Shown piece after piece: positions 1-10,700 of a DNA stretch of 64,000 nucleotides; positions within the stretch are counted from its first letter, which is position 1; each line of letters begins with the position of its first letter. The translations under genes and the position numbers were made by a program. The stretch covers positions 28,267,322-28,331,321 of the forward strand of contig NC_079137.1 of assembly GCF_945859705.1 (NCBI RefSeq). The letters run 5' to 3'. Under the pieces are notes generated by a model. The model did no database searches, had not been told where the DNA came from, and saw only the letters and a program-made list of their open reading frames with translations. The stretch is from Episyrphus balteatus. Lineage: Eukaryota; Arthropoda; Insecta; Diptera; Syrphidae.

Positions 1-221
1 AAATGCACAGGACAGTAAAAAGTAAGTGCTTTGTATATCAATTCCAAAATTTATATACAAAGGTAAGTGACAAATGAGTGAAAACTCTCCAATTTTTCGC
101 TAGAGCTGCGTACCGAAAAACGAAAAGCAATAAACGAAATTTTTCGTTCAAGATTTCGTTAACGAAATTTTGTATGGAAAACAATTTTATATGAAAACAA
201 TTTTAATGTATGATGTATGTA
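1..221. other. AT-rich flank without a recognisable feature
   Basis: No coding potential or clear repeat end was seen. The segment ends where the first inverted repeat begins. Confidence 0.5.
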
Positions 222-931
222 AGTGCCGGGCTACACGGTGATTTTTCAATCGCCTAACCAGTCAGGTTGTAGGCAAGAGGGGTGAGGATTTTCCTCTTTT
301 TGACGTTTGTTCCTAGAAAATGTGAATTGGAACGTGATTGGGCACAACACTGTGTAGCCAGGCCCTAATGTATGTGATGTGTATCATCTATGAAATAGGG
401 CCCAGTAAATAAATATTCCCAAAAGCCGTGGCTACACAGTGTTGTGCCCCAATCACGTCCCAATTTACATTTTCTAGGAACAAACGTCAAAAAAAGGAAA
501 ATCTTCACTCTCACTCACGTTCCACTTTTACATTTTCTAGGAACAAATGTCAAAAAGAGGAAAAATTGAGCAATGGAACTGTACTGCCCTCAGAAAATTC
601 AGTTCCCTTCGTGGTCATCTTCCCCCTTCACTCTTCATCCTTCATGCCCACAAATTTACTGCTTAAGGCTTAACTACATTCACCACTTTTTCAAAAAGTA
701 CAAAAGTGAAAATATTTTTTTTCTATCTAGTGCAATTGTTTTGTGAAAAAGAGTATACAAATTGTTTTTTAGACCAAAAAATAAGCTTTCTGCATCATTT
801 CTTTTAAATTTTTTGTCCGAAAATCTATACAAAAATGCGTTTGAAAATTTTCACTTTTGTACTTTTTCACTTTTTGAGCCAATGTAGTTAACCCTTTAGG
901 AGATTGAAAAATCACCGTGTAGCCAGGCACT
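222..931. mobile_element. Nested palindromic MITE cluster, GGCTACAC-type ends
   Basis: An outer inverted repeat of about 30 bp pairs 222-251 with 901-931; its core is GGCTACACGGTGATTTTTCA and it has only a few mismatches. Inside the left half a second inverted pair joins 292-366 with 427-497 (core GGCTACACAGTGTTGTGC), so this part alone folds into a hairpin of roughly 70 bp per arm. No transposase reading frame is present. The short ORF here (428-673) follows the palindrome and is not a gene. These look like non-autonomous DNA elements of one family, perhaps one inserted in another. I could not fix target-site duplications. Confidence 0.7.
674..887. mobile_element. TTAA-flanked MITE (piggyBac-like)
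   Basis: A 214-bp segment has ends starting CTACATT and is bounded on both sides by TTAA (670-673 and 888-891), the target duplicated by piggyBac elements. Subterminal copies of AAAAGTACAAAAGTG occur in inverted orientation at both ends. The internal stretch around 774-826 recurs at 41246-41300, inside the larger related element at 38457-41395. It is non-coding. The assignment rests on the TTAA flanks and end symmetry, not on a transposase. Confidence 0.65.
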
Positions 932-974
932 AGCCCGGCACAAAGGAACCCAGCTACTGTGTAGCCACGAGCTA

Positions 975-1655
975 CGTTCTTTTTCTAACAATAGTCAACT
1001 ATGGTTGTTATGTCAAAAAATATTGTTGATTTGTCATTGTTAGAAATTGTTGGGTTTTTTACAAATCATTTAGGAACGATTTATTGTAAGAAATTGTTGA
1101 ACTGTCAAACCATAAAAAAAATTGTTTTCAGAATACAATTTTTTGCATAATTGTAACAAAAAATCATGTTTTTTTTAATCAAAATAAATTTTATCGCATT
1201 ATTAAATTACAAAAATATCTTTTTATTTTCATTTTTTCCGCTTATTTCAAAAGAAAAAAAATCTTTGAGTTCGTTTTGTAAACAAAACATCCACTTTGAC
1301 ACATCAACAATCTCATGAATGTTCAACTCATATCATGGAGGTGAGTTGGAAATAGTTACGATTTGTAACTATTAGACACTTCAAAATGAGTTTAGGAACG
1401 ATGTTCATCTTTCAAATAGTTACAAATCGTAACTATTTTGTAGTTTAAGCCTGGTACGCTGCTCGCGCTAAATTTTAGCTCCCATACAAATTATCGAAAA
1501 TTTTTAGCCGAGATAAAATGGATCCCATACAAGTTATCGATAACTTGTATGGGAATTTTATCTCAGCTAAAATTTAGCGCGAGCAGCGTACCAGGCTTTA
1601 GGAACGACAAAAGTTAACGATAGTTAACAATAGTTAACTATTGTTAGAAAAAGAA
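975..1655. mobile_element. TIR element with CGTTCTTTTTCTAACAATAG ends
   Basis: The inverted pair 975-1003 / about 1626-1655 is near-perfect for 22 bp and weaker further in. Several internal copies of an AGGAACGA motif and of AGTTAC-rich stretches also appear in both orientations. A second, younger hairpin element (1447-1598) sits inside it. It is non-coding and no clear target duplication was found. Confidence 0.6.
1447..1598. mobile_element. 152-bp hairpin MITE, AGCCTGGTACGCTG family, copy 1
   Basis: The two arms are almost fully complementary, starting AGCCTGGTACGCTG and ending CAGCGTACCAGGCT around an AT-rich centre containing ATCGATAA. Copy 2 at 19310-19461 has the same length and nearly the same sequence. 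The flanks suggest a 3-bp duplication (TTA here, TGA at copy 2), compatible with PIF/Harbinger-type insertion. This element is inserted in the 975-1655 element. Confidence 0.75.
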
Positions 1656-1685
1656 CGCACCTACGGCCTATCATGGATCTCAGGC

Positions 1686-2109
1686 ATGGTATAAAAAGAG
1701 AAGGTATGATCATTAGAAAAATCTCAGTATCGAGAACTGTCAAAACTTATGGCTACCATTGTATATATATTTCTATAGTACTATCATGAAGTCGAATTTA
1801 GTATTAGTTCATGTCGCCACTTTTTTGAGGTGGCGCTCAGTGTGTTTTTTTCATACAAATTCTGATTTTTCAAGTCACCACTAGAGTTCCTAAGATCGTT
1901 TTACTTCATGATAGTACTATGGAAATATATATACAATGATGGCTACTTAAGGTTTTGACAGCCCAGCCCATTGAAATTGTTGTTGTAAACAAATTTGTCT
2001 TGGAAATTGTTGTTGCTTTTGACTTTCCCAAATGCCAAACGTCAAAACCTTATTACCCCATTTTGTAAGATGGCGGCTCTAATGATCATACCTTGTCTTT
2101 TTATACCAT
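1686..2109. mobile_element. TIR element just upstream of ND-B14
   Basis: The inverted ends 1686-1714 and 2081-2109 (core GTATAAAAAGAGAAGGTATG) match at 28 of 29 positions. Direct copies of CATGGATCTCAGG lie outside both ends (about 1672-1684 and 2107-2119) and may be a long target duplication, or part of an older repeat. The element carries a nested hAT-like MITE. Its right end is about 180 bp from the ND-B14 start codon, so it may contribute promoter sequence. Confidence 0.65.
1757..1938. mobile_element. hAT-like MITE nested in the 1686-2109 element
   Basis: This 182-bp element has inverted ends of about 36 bp beginning CATTGTATATATATTTC, with one mismatch. It is bounded by the perfect 8-bp direct repeat ATGGCTAC (1749-1756 and 1939-1946). 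An 8-bp duplication and a CANNG terminus fit the hAT superfamily. It is non-coding. Confidence 0.8.
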
Positions 2110-2287
2110 GGATCTCAGGAACATGAACCTACTTATTTCTACCAAGTCTGTCTTTGGATGCACTCACTCAATTTTTCGTTAAGTTCCGTAATGTCATTTT
2201 TTCTGACAACCAGCTGTCAGTGAATTTATATCTTTAATTTGTGGATTTTTTGTTTTGCAATTTTAAAGGACGACTAAATTTTCTGCA

Positions 2288-2824
2288 ATGGCTGGACGCG
2301 AAGCTGTAAAACGAGCCGTACAACAAGTTCGCCCAATTCTATCCGTTGATCGGGAGGAAGCAAGAAAACGTGCCCTCAACTTGTACAAGGCATGGTATCG
2401 CCAAATTCCCTACATCGGTAAGTATTCTTCTCAGCTGTTCATAGGTTATGTACTCTTGCCAACAAAATTGTTATATAAATCCAATTCGATTGATCCTTCA
2501 ATTCTGCTTTTGCTTCCAGTTATGGACTATGACATTCCCAAATCTGTTGAGGAATGCCGTGCTAAGCTTCGAGAGCAATTCATCAAGCATCGCAGTGTTA
2601 CAGACATTCGTGTTATTGATATGCTCGTGATTAAAGTAAAAGAGCAAACAATTTTGTTAGATTTTTGTTTTTAATTGTTTATATTTTTTGTTCAGGGTCA
2701 AATGGAACTGAAAGAATCCATCAACATTTGGAAACAAAAGGGACACATCATGCGGTACTGGAAAGAATCCGAGGAACCAAAACCAACAGACTTTCTGTCG
2801 AAATTCATTTCAGGACATAATTAA
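2288..2824 (+). CDS. ND-B14: NADH dehydrogenase (ubiquinone) 1 alpha subcomplex subunit 6, LYR family
   Basis: This is an accessory subunit of mitochondrial respiratory complex I (NDUFA6/B14). In the known family it sits on the matrix arm and binds acyl carrier protein through its LYR domain. The coding exons are 2288-2417, 2520-2635 and 2696-2824, all with GT...AG introns (102 and 60 bp). The splice phases fit exactly (ATC G|TT ATG; ATT AAA|GGT CAA). The product is 124 residues, the expected full length. An LYR-type helix (LNLYKAWYRQIP) lies near residues 31-42, and a conserved C-terminal part contains KGHIMRYWKE. The ATG follows a short AT-rich leader, and reading through intron 1 would give an aberrant 128-residue ORF. 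I recognise the N-terminus as essentially that of the Drosophila protein. TE insertions crowd both flanks, yet the gene is intact. Confidence 0.97.
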
Positions 2825-3005
2825 GATTTTCTCTGTATGAATGCTAATGTCAGAGAGTAACGAAATTAGAATAATCAAAGAGTAACATGCACATAGTTTT
2901 ATTTATTTTCATCATGAATTCGTATATTTGCTTTTAGCGATTTCCAAGCTTAAATGGTTACCATTTTTCTGACCAGGGAAGCTAATTCACAGTCAATAAT
3001 ATAAC

Positions 3006-3268
3006 CATAAACAAAAAATACCAAGACTGGAAACTCGGCGGTCAACTGACGTTTGCCTACAAGCTGCGAGATGTGGTGAATGTCGTGAACCTATCGTTGT
3101 GTTCGTGTCAAATGTGTGGTGAATGTCGTGAATCTATAAATGTGTGCGTGTTAACGTCATTTACCAACGTGGTGGCTTTCACATATATTCACAGACAGCA
3201 CTGTACACAAAAGGGTTTCGGGGGGAAAGACGTACGAAAATTTCCAGTCTTGGTATTTTTTGTTTATG
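3006..3268. mobile_element. 263-bp MITE with perfect TIRs and 8-bp TSD
   Basis: The ends are perfect inverted repeats of 28 bp beginning CATAAACAAAAAATACC. The element is flanked by the direct repeat AATATAAC (2998-3005 and 3269-3276). The 8-bp duplication points to hAT, with P-type elements as the alternative. The centre is unusually GC-rich for this region. The short ORF at 3073-3285 runs through the right end and is not supported as a gene. The insertion lies about 180 bp downstream of the ND-B14 stop codon. Confidence 0.85.
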
Positions 3269-3335
3269 AATATAACCTTGTTTAGTTAGTTGCGTTGTTC
3301 AAACAACAACTTGGCATAATAGCAAAATATTAGCT

Positions 3336-3468
3336 GGGTTCCTTTGGGAACATTTATCTACTGTTTAGTACTTAAAGCTACGTTGAACTACTTTTGCTCT
3401 ATTGAAAAAGTAGTTAAAAGCAGCTTTAAGTACTAATTAGTAGATTAATGTTCCCACCCAAAGGAACG
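3336..3468. repeat. Hairpin MITE, about 133 bp
   Basis: The arms are complementary over nearly their whole length. GGGTTCCTTTGGGAACAT at the left pairs with the GTTCCCACCCAAAGGAAC region at the right, and the AGTACTTAAAGC stretches near the middle are also complementary. No target duplication could be fixed. Confidence 0.65.
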
Positions 3469-3741
3469 CAATTGTTACTGATGTCTTCAAAAATTCTAAT
3501 GTTAGTACCAGTCGTATTGTTAATATTCTTATAATGTAGATCCTAGACTCTTCTCTCAATATGGTGACGATTTATCTTTTATTAAAACTCAATTGTATAT
3601 TATGGCTATATTATCGCTTCTCAAAATCAATTGATTCCTTTTAAAGTTGCTCATCCCTGCTGATGCATTCCACGAAAAACAGAAGTTTTGGTTTGACATT
3701 TTCAAACGATGTATTAGTAAAAATTACTTAACCTTCTGCCC

Positions 3742-5793
3742 AGTGGCGTATTGAGGGGGGGGCTCAGGGGGCTCAAGCCCCCCCCAAGCCTTCCAGATCA
3801 TGTTATTTTTTACCTAATTTCATTGTAATATATATGCTTGACTGAAACTTGTTCGTAAATCTTATAGATTTAGAGGCAGCTCAGATGCTCGAGCCCCCTC
3901 CAAATTCTGAAACGGCTATTTGTGTTTGTTTGAGTAAGAGCCTTAGCTGTAGCTGGGGGTTGGGTGGTTTTTTTTCGGGTTTAAGTCCAATTCGAAATTC
4001 TTCAGATCACTTTTTAGTATAATACGTACGTCGAATAACATCACCGTTTAGTTTTGCAAAAGTTCTTATGCAATCTCAATAAACACTTCTTTCAAAAATT
4101 ATATACTTCTCAAAGCTATTGGAAATAGAAATATTTGATATCTCAAAATCTTAGTGGTCATCATATGTAACTAATGGTTTCTTTCAGCAAATGCCACTTT
4201 GGACTTCGAATTCGGATTAAAAAAGCAACATATTATGAAAAAATATATATTTCGAATTAAACATCTAAAATAATTTAATGAAAAATTAGTTTCTAGACTT
4301 TCACTTTCTGCATTTTTCACTCATTTAAATTTTCTGATCGAATTCAATTCACATTATTTCGGTTTGTAAATTTGGTGCCTTTTTCAATGAATCTATAATT
4401 TTTGGACAAAATATTATCATAACTTATTTGTGTCTCCTAATTTTTACTTGCGATATGGGTACTATATATCAAGTTATGCATTCGTACAAAAAAAAAAAGT
4501 TGAGATAACATTTTTCCATGACATTACGATGGTAGACAATGCCAAAAAAGTGGGTCCCGGAAGTCCGTCTGTCTGTCTGTCTGTCTGTCAGTCTGTCTGT
4601 CTGTCTGTCTGTATAAGGAGCTACAGCCTAAACGGATGGACCGATTAATGTCAAACTTGGTATGTAGCGTTATTTGGCGACTCTCCAGAGGGGTTTTTGG
4701 AATTAATTTTTTTGGACCAAAAATAACGGTACATGTCATATACCGATTTAAGTAAAATTGAAATATCTCGAAAACGGCTCCAACGATTTTGTTTAAAAAA
4801 TTCAAATGTTAGTTTTAAGCTAAGGTTTATCTTCCAATGAAAAAATTTTTTTTTGAAAATCATTATTAACGGTACCTGCCATAGAACGGTTTTTTTCAAA
4901 TCCGATTATCTCCGAAATCTTTTTGTGAAGAAGCATGTATATAATTTAAGTATAAACCAAAAATAAAATTTCCAAAAAAATAATTTTTGGATTTTTAAAA
5001 AAAATTTGAAAATTTTTTTTTGAAAAATCAAATTTTCGAAAACGGGACATTGAATTTTTTTGAAATTTTGTTTTTAGATGTTGATTAGTGATTTCTACAA
5101 AATGGCATACCAATTTTATTTTAAAACTTTTTTTCTAAAAAATTATTTTTTTTAAAAACGGCTCTAACGATTTTGAAAATTTTTTTTCTAAAAATGCATG
5201 TTAATATATCAATCAAAACTGCATACTTTTTTTGGAGGGCAATTCAATTTTAGATTTTATTTTATTTTTTTAAAAAACGAATTTTATTTTTTTTTTTCAA
5301 ATTTCTATATAAAGTCTTAAAAATTTAAGCAACTTTAACTCTAAGAGCAAGTTCGTGCGACCCAGTCGTGCATTTTATTTCTTTTGAATTCTTCTTTTTT
5401 TCCATTAAAATTGCCGATAAAATGGCATCCAGCAGTAATAATTTAACTTCAGAAACAAAATTAAAAAGGATGATCCTTCAGCTATGACAGTTCGAAGCAA
5501 TTTCGAAGTTTTTGAAATTGATCCAAATGAAGAATATGATATTTTATTTCACGTGAAATTTAAAAGTGATTTCAATTCACTTTCGGTTGAATTACGGAAC
5601 ATGGGCGTTTATATCGAAAATGGTGTTTGTCACACAAGAACTTTGAAAACAGTTAAATGCTACTATACCACTTTCAGTACCGCAGCACAGAGCTTCACTC
5701 TCGATCAAAGGTGAATATATTATTCGTACCCCTCTAAAAAATGTTTGAAACATTTTCTAGCCCCCTCCAAATTTTTTTCTGGATACGCCACTG
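3742..5793. mobile_element. Non-autonomous hAT element, CAGTGGCGTA ends, 8-bp TSD
   Basis: The left end CAGTGGCGTATTGAGGGGG and right end GGATACGCCACTG are inverted and typical of hAT. The perfect 8-bp duplication CTTCTGCC lies at 3734-3741 and 5794-5801. The G-run after the left end and the CCCCCTCC stretches are a usual hAT feature. No hAT dimerisation-domain ORF survives; a 76-residue frame at 5484-5714 is unrecognised. About half of the length is a later Helentron-like insertion (4438-5390). Confidence 0.88.
4438..5390 (+). mobile_element. Helentron-like (DINE/mini-me type) repeat, copy A
   Basis: This is the most complete forward copy of the commonest repeat in the window. It begins ATTTTTACTTGCGATAT, carries a (GTCT)n microsatellite at about 4565-4614, then a conserved block with ACGGATGGACCGATTAATG, a long A/T-rich body, and ends near GTGCGACCCAGTCGTGCA. 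It has no terminal inverted repeats and no target duplication. A GTCY microsatellite in a non-coding repeat with sharp non-TIR ends is the hallmark of dipteran mini-me/DINE elements, which are attributed to Helentrons. Other copies: 15131-15700, 29660-30025, 42001-42986, 46216-47232, 47450-48175. Confidence 0.7.
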
Positions 5794-5884
5794 CTTCTGC
5801 CGCATAAAAATACAAGCTCATAAAAATCGTTTACCAAGTTTAGGATCATTAAATTCCGTTTTTCTAACATTCATTTATTAAGAA

Positions 5885-6738
5885 TTTTGATGGGATCGGG
5901 TCAAAATTCTGGCTTCAAAATTCTGCTTTTCAAAATTCTGCTTTTTCAGCGAAAATTCTGTTTTTCAAAATTCTGCTTTTTTTCTATTCTGTTTTTCAAA
6001 ATTCTGCTTTTTAAAATTCCGCTTTTCAAAATTCTGCCAGCATTATATTTGAACAAAAAAAATTCTGCTAATTCTGTTTTTTTTATAGCATATGCACTGA
6101 CTAAAGAAAAATACACCTCTTTAATGTAATTCAACATTGGTACTAAATTTTTATGGTTCCTAAGTTTTTTTATTTAAGTGTCGCAAATATTTTTTGAAAT
6201 GCATATACTGACTTTTTTTCAAATAAAATATGTATACTAATTGGAACCGATGTTGTATATTCCTTTTCTTATTCAAATTTTTGAATATTCATCTTTATTT
6301 GATAAATTAATAAATTTTTAGTTATTTTCGGAAATGTTTAATATTAAAAACCTTTTCTTAATATTTTCAAATTTATTCATTTATAAAACAAAAATTAATT
6401 CGCATTTAAAAAATGACAAATTATGTAGGTAAGTAATCAAATAAGCAGATAATTTTTCAAAAAGATGATTTTACAGAATTCTGCAAAAAATTAAAAAAGG
6501 GTTTGGAAAATGTTTAAAAGCGCGCGCTTTTTAACATTTTCCAAACCCTTTTTTAATTTTTGCAGAATTTTGAAAAGCAGAATTATGAAAAGCAGAATTT
6601 TGAAAAACAGAATTTTGAAAAACAGAATTTTGAAAAGCAGAATTTTGAAAGCAGAATTTTGTAAAGCAGAATTTTGAAAGCAGAATTTTGACAAAAGAAT
6701 TTTGACCCCGGCAGAATTTTGACCCCAACCCATTTTGA
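5885..6738. mobile_element. Fold-back element with tandem 15-17-bp repeats in both arms
   Basis: The left arm (about 5885-6075) is a tandem array of a CAAAATTCTGCTTTT unit. The right arm (about 6560-6735) is the same array in inverse orientation. The outer ends (GGGTCAAAATTCTG / CAGAATTTTGACCCC) are complementary. Tandem repeats within long inverted arms are the structure of fold-back transposons. An 83-bp palindrome at 6482-6563 lies just inside the right arm. The Leu/Phe/Lys-rich ORFs here are artefacts of the repeat. Confidence 0.75.
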
Positions 6739-7240
6739 TTTGTCAGACTGACCACAATATAATTTAGTTTTTTAAACGAATTAATCGATCAAAAATATTT
6801 TGCCGACCTGTCGACCGTGGTCACTTTTACTACATGAGTTTACATAACTTGCGGTTGTAACTTTTACATAAGTTGGAAACAATTTATAATGAAGTCTTGT
6901 CCTATTAATGATATTGATATGATATCGGCGTGGGGTATCGATAACAGAGCCACAAATCTCTAATAAATGATTTTGTGGAAATGGACAATTCAAAAAGTGT
7001 CGATTTTGAATCAGATCGATTTTCCAGTTGGCAAAGCCAAGATCTATGTACATTCGTCCCAAATGACATGACCTTCAAAACTCACTGCTAGAGGGTAGAA
7101 AAGGAGAATGGGCATTTTGGACGTTGAGCGGCCATTAATGAAATTGGTATCAAATGAAAGAGATATAGCTTAGGAAAAACTTTTACATAGGAAGTTTCGC
7201 TGTATTGCTTTAAGAATGCAAGATATTGCAATATTAGTAT

Positions 7241-7746
7241 TGTAATGTTTTATTCCGGGTTCACAATAAAACTTATTTCGTTTATTTTAACTTCCACTTA
7301 TCTTTCCGTTCAAATAAGAACACACTTTATTTCAAATCAATTTACTTTTATTATTCGCTCAAACAAACACACTTTTCAATCACTTTATTTACTACTAACA
7401 ATTTCCAACACTTTATTTCACTTTGTACTGTACTCTTTCACATTCAAGATTAAACTGTGTCCGGTCGGTGTCCACGCTGCCCTTTTATACCTGAAATTCG
7501 GAATTCGAGAATGTCTTCGAAGGTTCTCGTCTTTGCTTCTCGAAGCTTCCTTTCCAAGAGGGGGCGCTTCATACTTCCAGTCCAGTGGGATATTTTGGGA
7601 TATTCAGCAGTCGAGGGAATTTCTTTGGATGCGTTCAGAGGGTAGTTTCTTAATTACTAAAGGTCCGTTCACATTTCTACCTTTACTGTAGCAGGTAGTG
7701 TGTTCAGACTTTTATCTTAAAAGTAGTTCGGTAATTCATCGTTACA
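7241..7746 (-). repeat. Gypsy 3' LTR
   Basis: Its outer + strand end is TGTAATGTTTTATT and its inner end is CATCGTTACA. It is 506 bp and matches 12951-13456. The 148- and 62-codon plus-strand frames inside it recur identically in the other LTR only because the LTRs are the same; they are not genes. Confidence 0.96.
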
Positions 7747-7757
7747 TTGCCCCCCTC
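7747..7757 (-). promoter_or_regulatory. Polypurine tract of the Gypsy element
   Basis: On the minus strand GAGGGGGGCAA lies directly before the 3' LTR. It starts immediately after the pol stop codon, so stop and PPT abut with no spacer. Confidence 0.85.
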
Positions 7758-10700
7758 TTAGGATTGTTCGTCCCGAACAACTCCATTGCTTCTTTCACCA
7801 TTATAACGATGTAAACGGTCACAATGAACTACCTTTAATTTGCCTCTTACCCCTCTCTGTATACGGTAAACCACGTCGTTGATTCTGGTTGTTACTGTGT
7901 AAGGGCCTTCCCAGTTTTGTTGTAGCTTCGGTGATAGTCCCTTTTGTCGGTGGGGATTGTAAAACCACACAAGTTCTCCTTCTTGAAACCCTGTTGCTGT
8001 CGCTCGCGCGTCATATCTTGTTTTCATCCTGTCACTAGACGCTTTTATATTTGTCCTTGTCCGTTGGTGAATGTCAGCCAGTGTTTCTTTCAGGTTATCA
8101 ACATACTCATCTATTTCCTGTGGCTCATTTGGAACACATCCGAATTTTATCTCACTTGGCAGCCGTATTGTAGAACCAAAAAGGACTTCCGATGGTGTAT
8201 GTCCAGTGGAACTATGTGTTGCACTTCTATAAGCCATCAAGAATAATGGAATATGTCGATCCCAGTCTCGTTGATTATCGTTGACTACTTTTGACAGGTG
8301 TTCTTTAAGTGTCCTGTTAAATCGCTCAACCATCCCATCAGATTGTGGATGAAGCGGTGTTGTTCGCGTCTTCTTGATGCCAAGGAGTGAGCAAACCTCT
8401 TGAAAAATCTTAGATTCGAAGTTCCTTCCTTGGTCGGAATGAAGTTCCATGGGTACTCCGAACCTGCTCACCCAATGAAAGACAATCTTATCCACAACTG
8501 TTTTGGTTTCCTGGTTTGGGATGGCAAATGCCTCAGGCCACTTGCTGAAGTAATCCATCACTACGAGGATATACCGGTTTCCTTTGTTGGTTTCGGGAAA
8601 AGGACCTGCCACGTCTATTGCAATCCTCTCAAAAGGTGTGCCCACATTGTACTGATGCATCTTGCTTTGCATTTTTCTAGCTGGTCCTTTGCTAGCGGCA
8701 CAAGTATCACATTTTCGGCACCACTTTTCAACGTCTTCTCTCATACGTAACCAGTAGAATTGCTGGCGTACCTTTTCCAGCGTCTTGTTGATGCCTAAAT
8801 GGCCTCCAGAAGTTCCCTCGTGCATCTCTCGGAGAACATCATTAACCTTTGACTGAGGTACGATTAGTTGCATTACATAAGATTTACCATCTGCGGATTC
8901 CCACTTACGCCTGAGTAACCCTTCTTGCACATGAAGTGAGTCCCATTGTGCCCAATATGCTTTGAGATTGGGGCTTCGGTCGGAGATGTCGGCCCATTCT
9001 GGTTTCTCTTCATGTTCCTTCCATGCAAGGATGGGTTCGATGTCCGAATCTTCCTGTTGGGCCATCCTGAGTTCTTCATTACTCCAGCCGCAAATGGGAT
9101 CAGCTCTCGTTCTTCTTACAGCGACAACTTCCTTTTCCTCTAGCCGTGTGCAATGCTTGCAGTCTTGCTTGCACGGGCGCCGAGATAATGCGTCTGCATT
9201 TGAATGTAGCTTTCCTCTTCGATGTTGAATCTGACATTGATACGTCTGGAGTATCTCGATCCATCTTGCTACTTGACCCTCTGGATTTTTGAAGTTCAAA
9301 AGCCAATTTAGTGCACCATGATCTGTGCGAAGAAGGAACTTCTGTCCATAGATGTACTTATGGAAGTGCTTTGTTGCCAATACCAGAGCTAGAAGTTCCC
9401 TTCTGGTCACGCAATAGTTTCTTTCTTGTTTCGAGAGTACCTTGCTGAAATAGGCAACGACCTTTTCTTCTCCGTCATGAATTTGCGATAAAACAGCACC
9501 AACTCCAACATTACTTGCATCTGCGTCAATGATGAATTGTTTGCCTGGAGTCGGATAGGCCAACACAGGAGCTTCACATAACCGTAGCTTCAGTTCCTGA
9601 AAGCTTTTCTCACACTCACCTGACCATTTAAAGGGTTTACCCTTCTCCGTAAGCTGGTGCAAGCTTTTGGCGATTCTCGCAAAATCCTTCACGAACCGTC
9701 GATAGTACGTTGCCAGACCGAGGAAACTCCGAAGTTGATGCTTGTCCTGAGGGGTTGGCCAATTCTTCACAGTGTCAACTTTTTCTGGATCAGTCATTAC
9801 TCCTTGGGATGAGATGATATGCCCCAAATATTTAACCTCGGTCTTGAAAAGTGCACATTTCTTTGGATTTAACTTAAGATGTGCTTCTCGTAGCCTCTGG
9901 AATACAGCCTTTAGGTTTTCACAATGGTCATCAAATGTTTTCCCGTAAACGATGACATCATCCAAATAGACTAGGCAAGATTTCCAGGTTAATCCATTTA
10001 AAACGCACTCCATTAAGCGCTCAAAAGTAGCTGGGGCATTACATAGCCCAAACGGCATGACATTGAACTGCCACAGACCATTTCCTGTGGAGAAAGCCGT
10101 CTTTTCTCGATCTTCTGGATGGATTTCTACCTGCCAGTAGCCACTCTTCAAATCCAAAGTCGAAAACCATTGTGCTCCTTCCATTGCATCTAGAGTATCG
10201 CTGATTCTTGGCAGTGGGTAGCTGTCTTTCTTCGTCACATCATTCAGCCTGCGGTAGTCGACACAAAATCGAGTGCTTCCATCCTTCTTTTTGACGAGAA
10301 CTACCGGTGATGCCCAAGGGCTTTTGGAATTTTCGATCAGCCCGTCTTTCTTCATTGTCGATATCATTTCTTCAACTTCACTTTGTTTGGCCAAGGGGAG
10401 ACGTCTTGCTGGTTGACGAATCGGCCTAGCGTCTCCTGTATCGATTCGATGCTGCACCAGTTGTGTTCGGCCGTATTGCCCGCTGGGTGAAGAGAAGATA
10501 TCAGCATATTCATGAAGAAGCCTTCCAGCAACATTAAGCTGATGTTGACTCAAGTTGTCTGATTTGAGAATTTGAGTCTTTAGTTTCTCAGAGTTCATAG
10601 TCATCTGTGTGTCCATCTCGTTGATCTTAGTTATTGCGGACACAGATTCACATTGCCCAACAACTTCTCCTTTCTTAAGCTTGATTGGGTACGGTTTGAT

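Noticed and set aside
428..673. 81-codon ORF with repeated TFSRNKxQK
   Set aside because: The internal repetition is the MITE palindrome and a duplicated ACATTTTCTAGGAACAAA segment; no coding evidence.
4565..4614. (GTCT)n tandem array as an independent microsatellite or CRISPR-like array
   Set aside because: It occurs at the same place in every Helentron-like copy, so it is part of that element; there are no spacers.
7245..7691. 148-codon plus-strand ORF repeated at 12955-13401
   Set aside because: It lies wholly inside both Gypsy LTRs, antisense to the element. Repetition reflects LTR identity and no family is recognisable.
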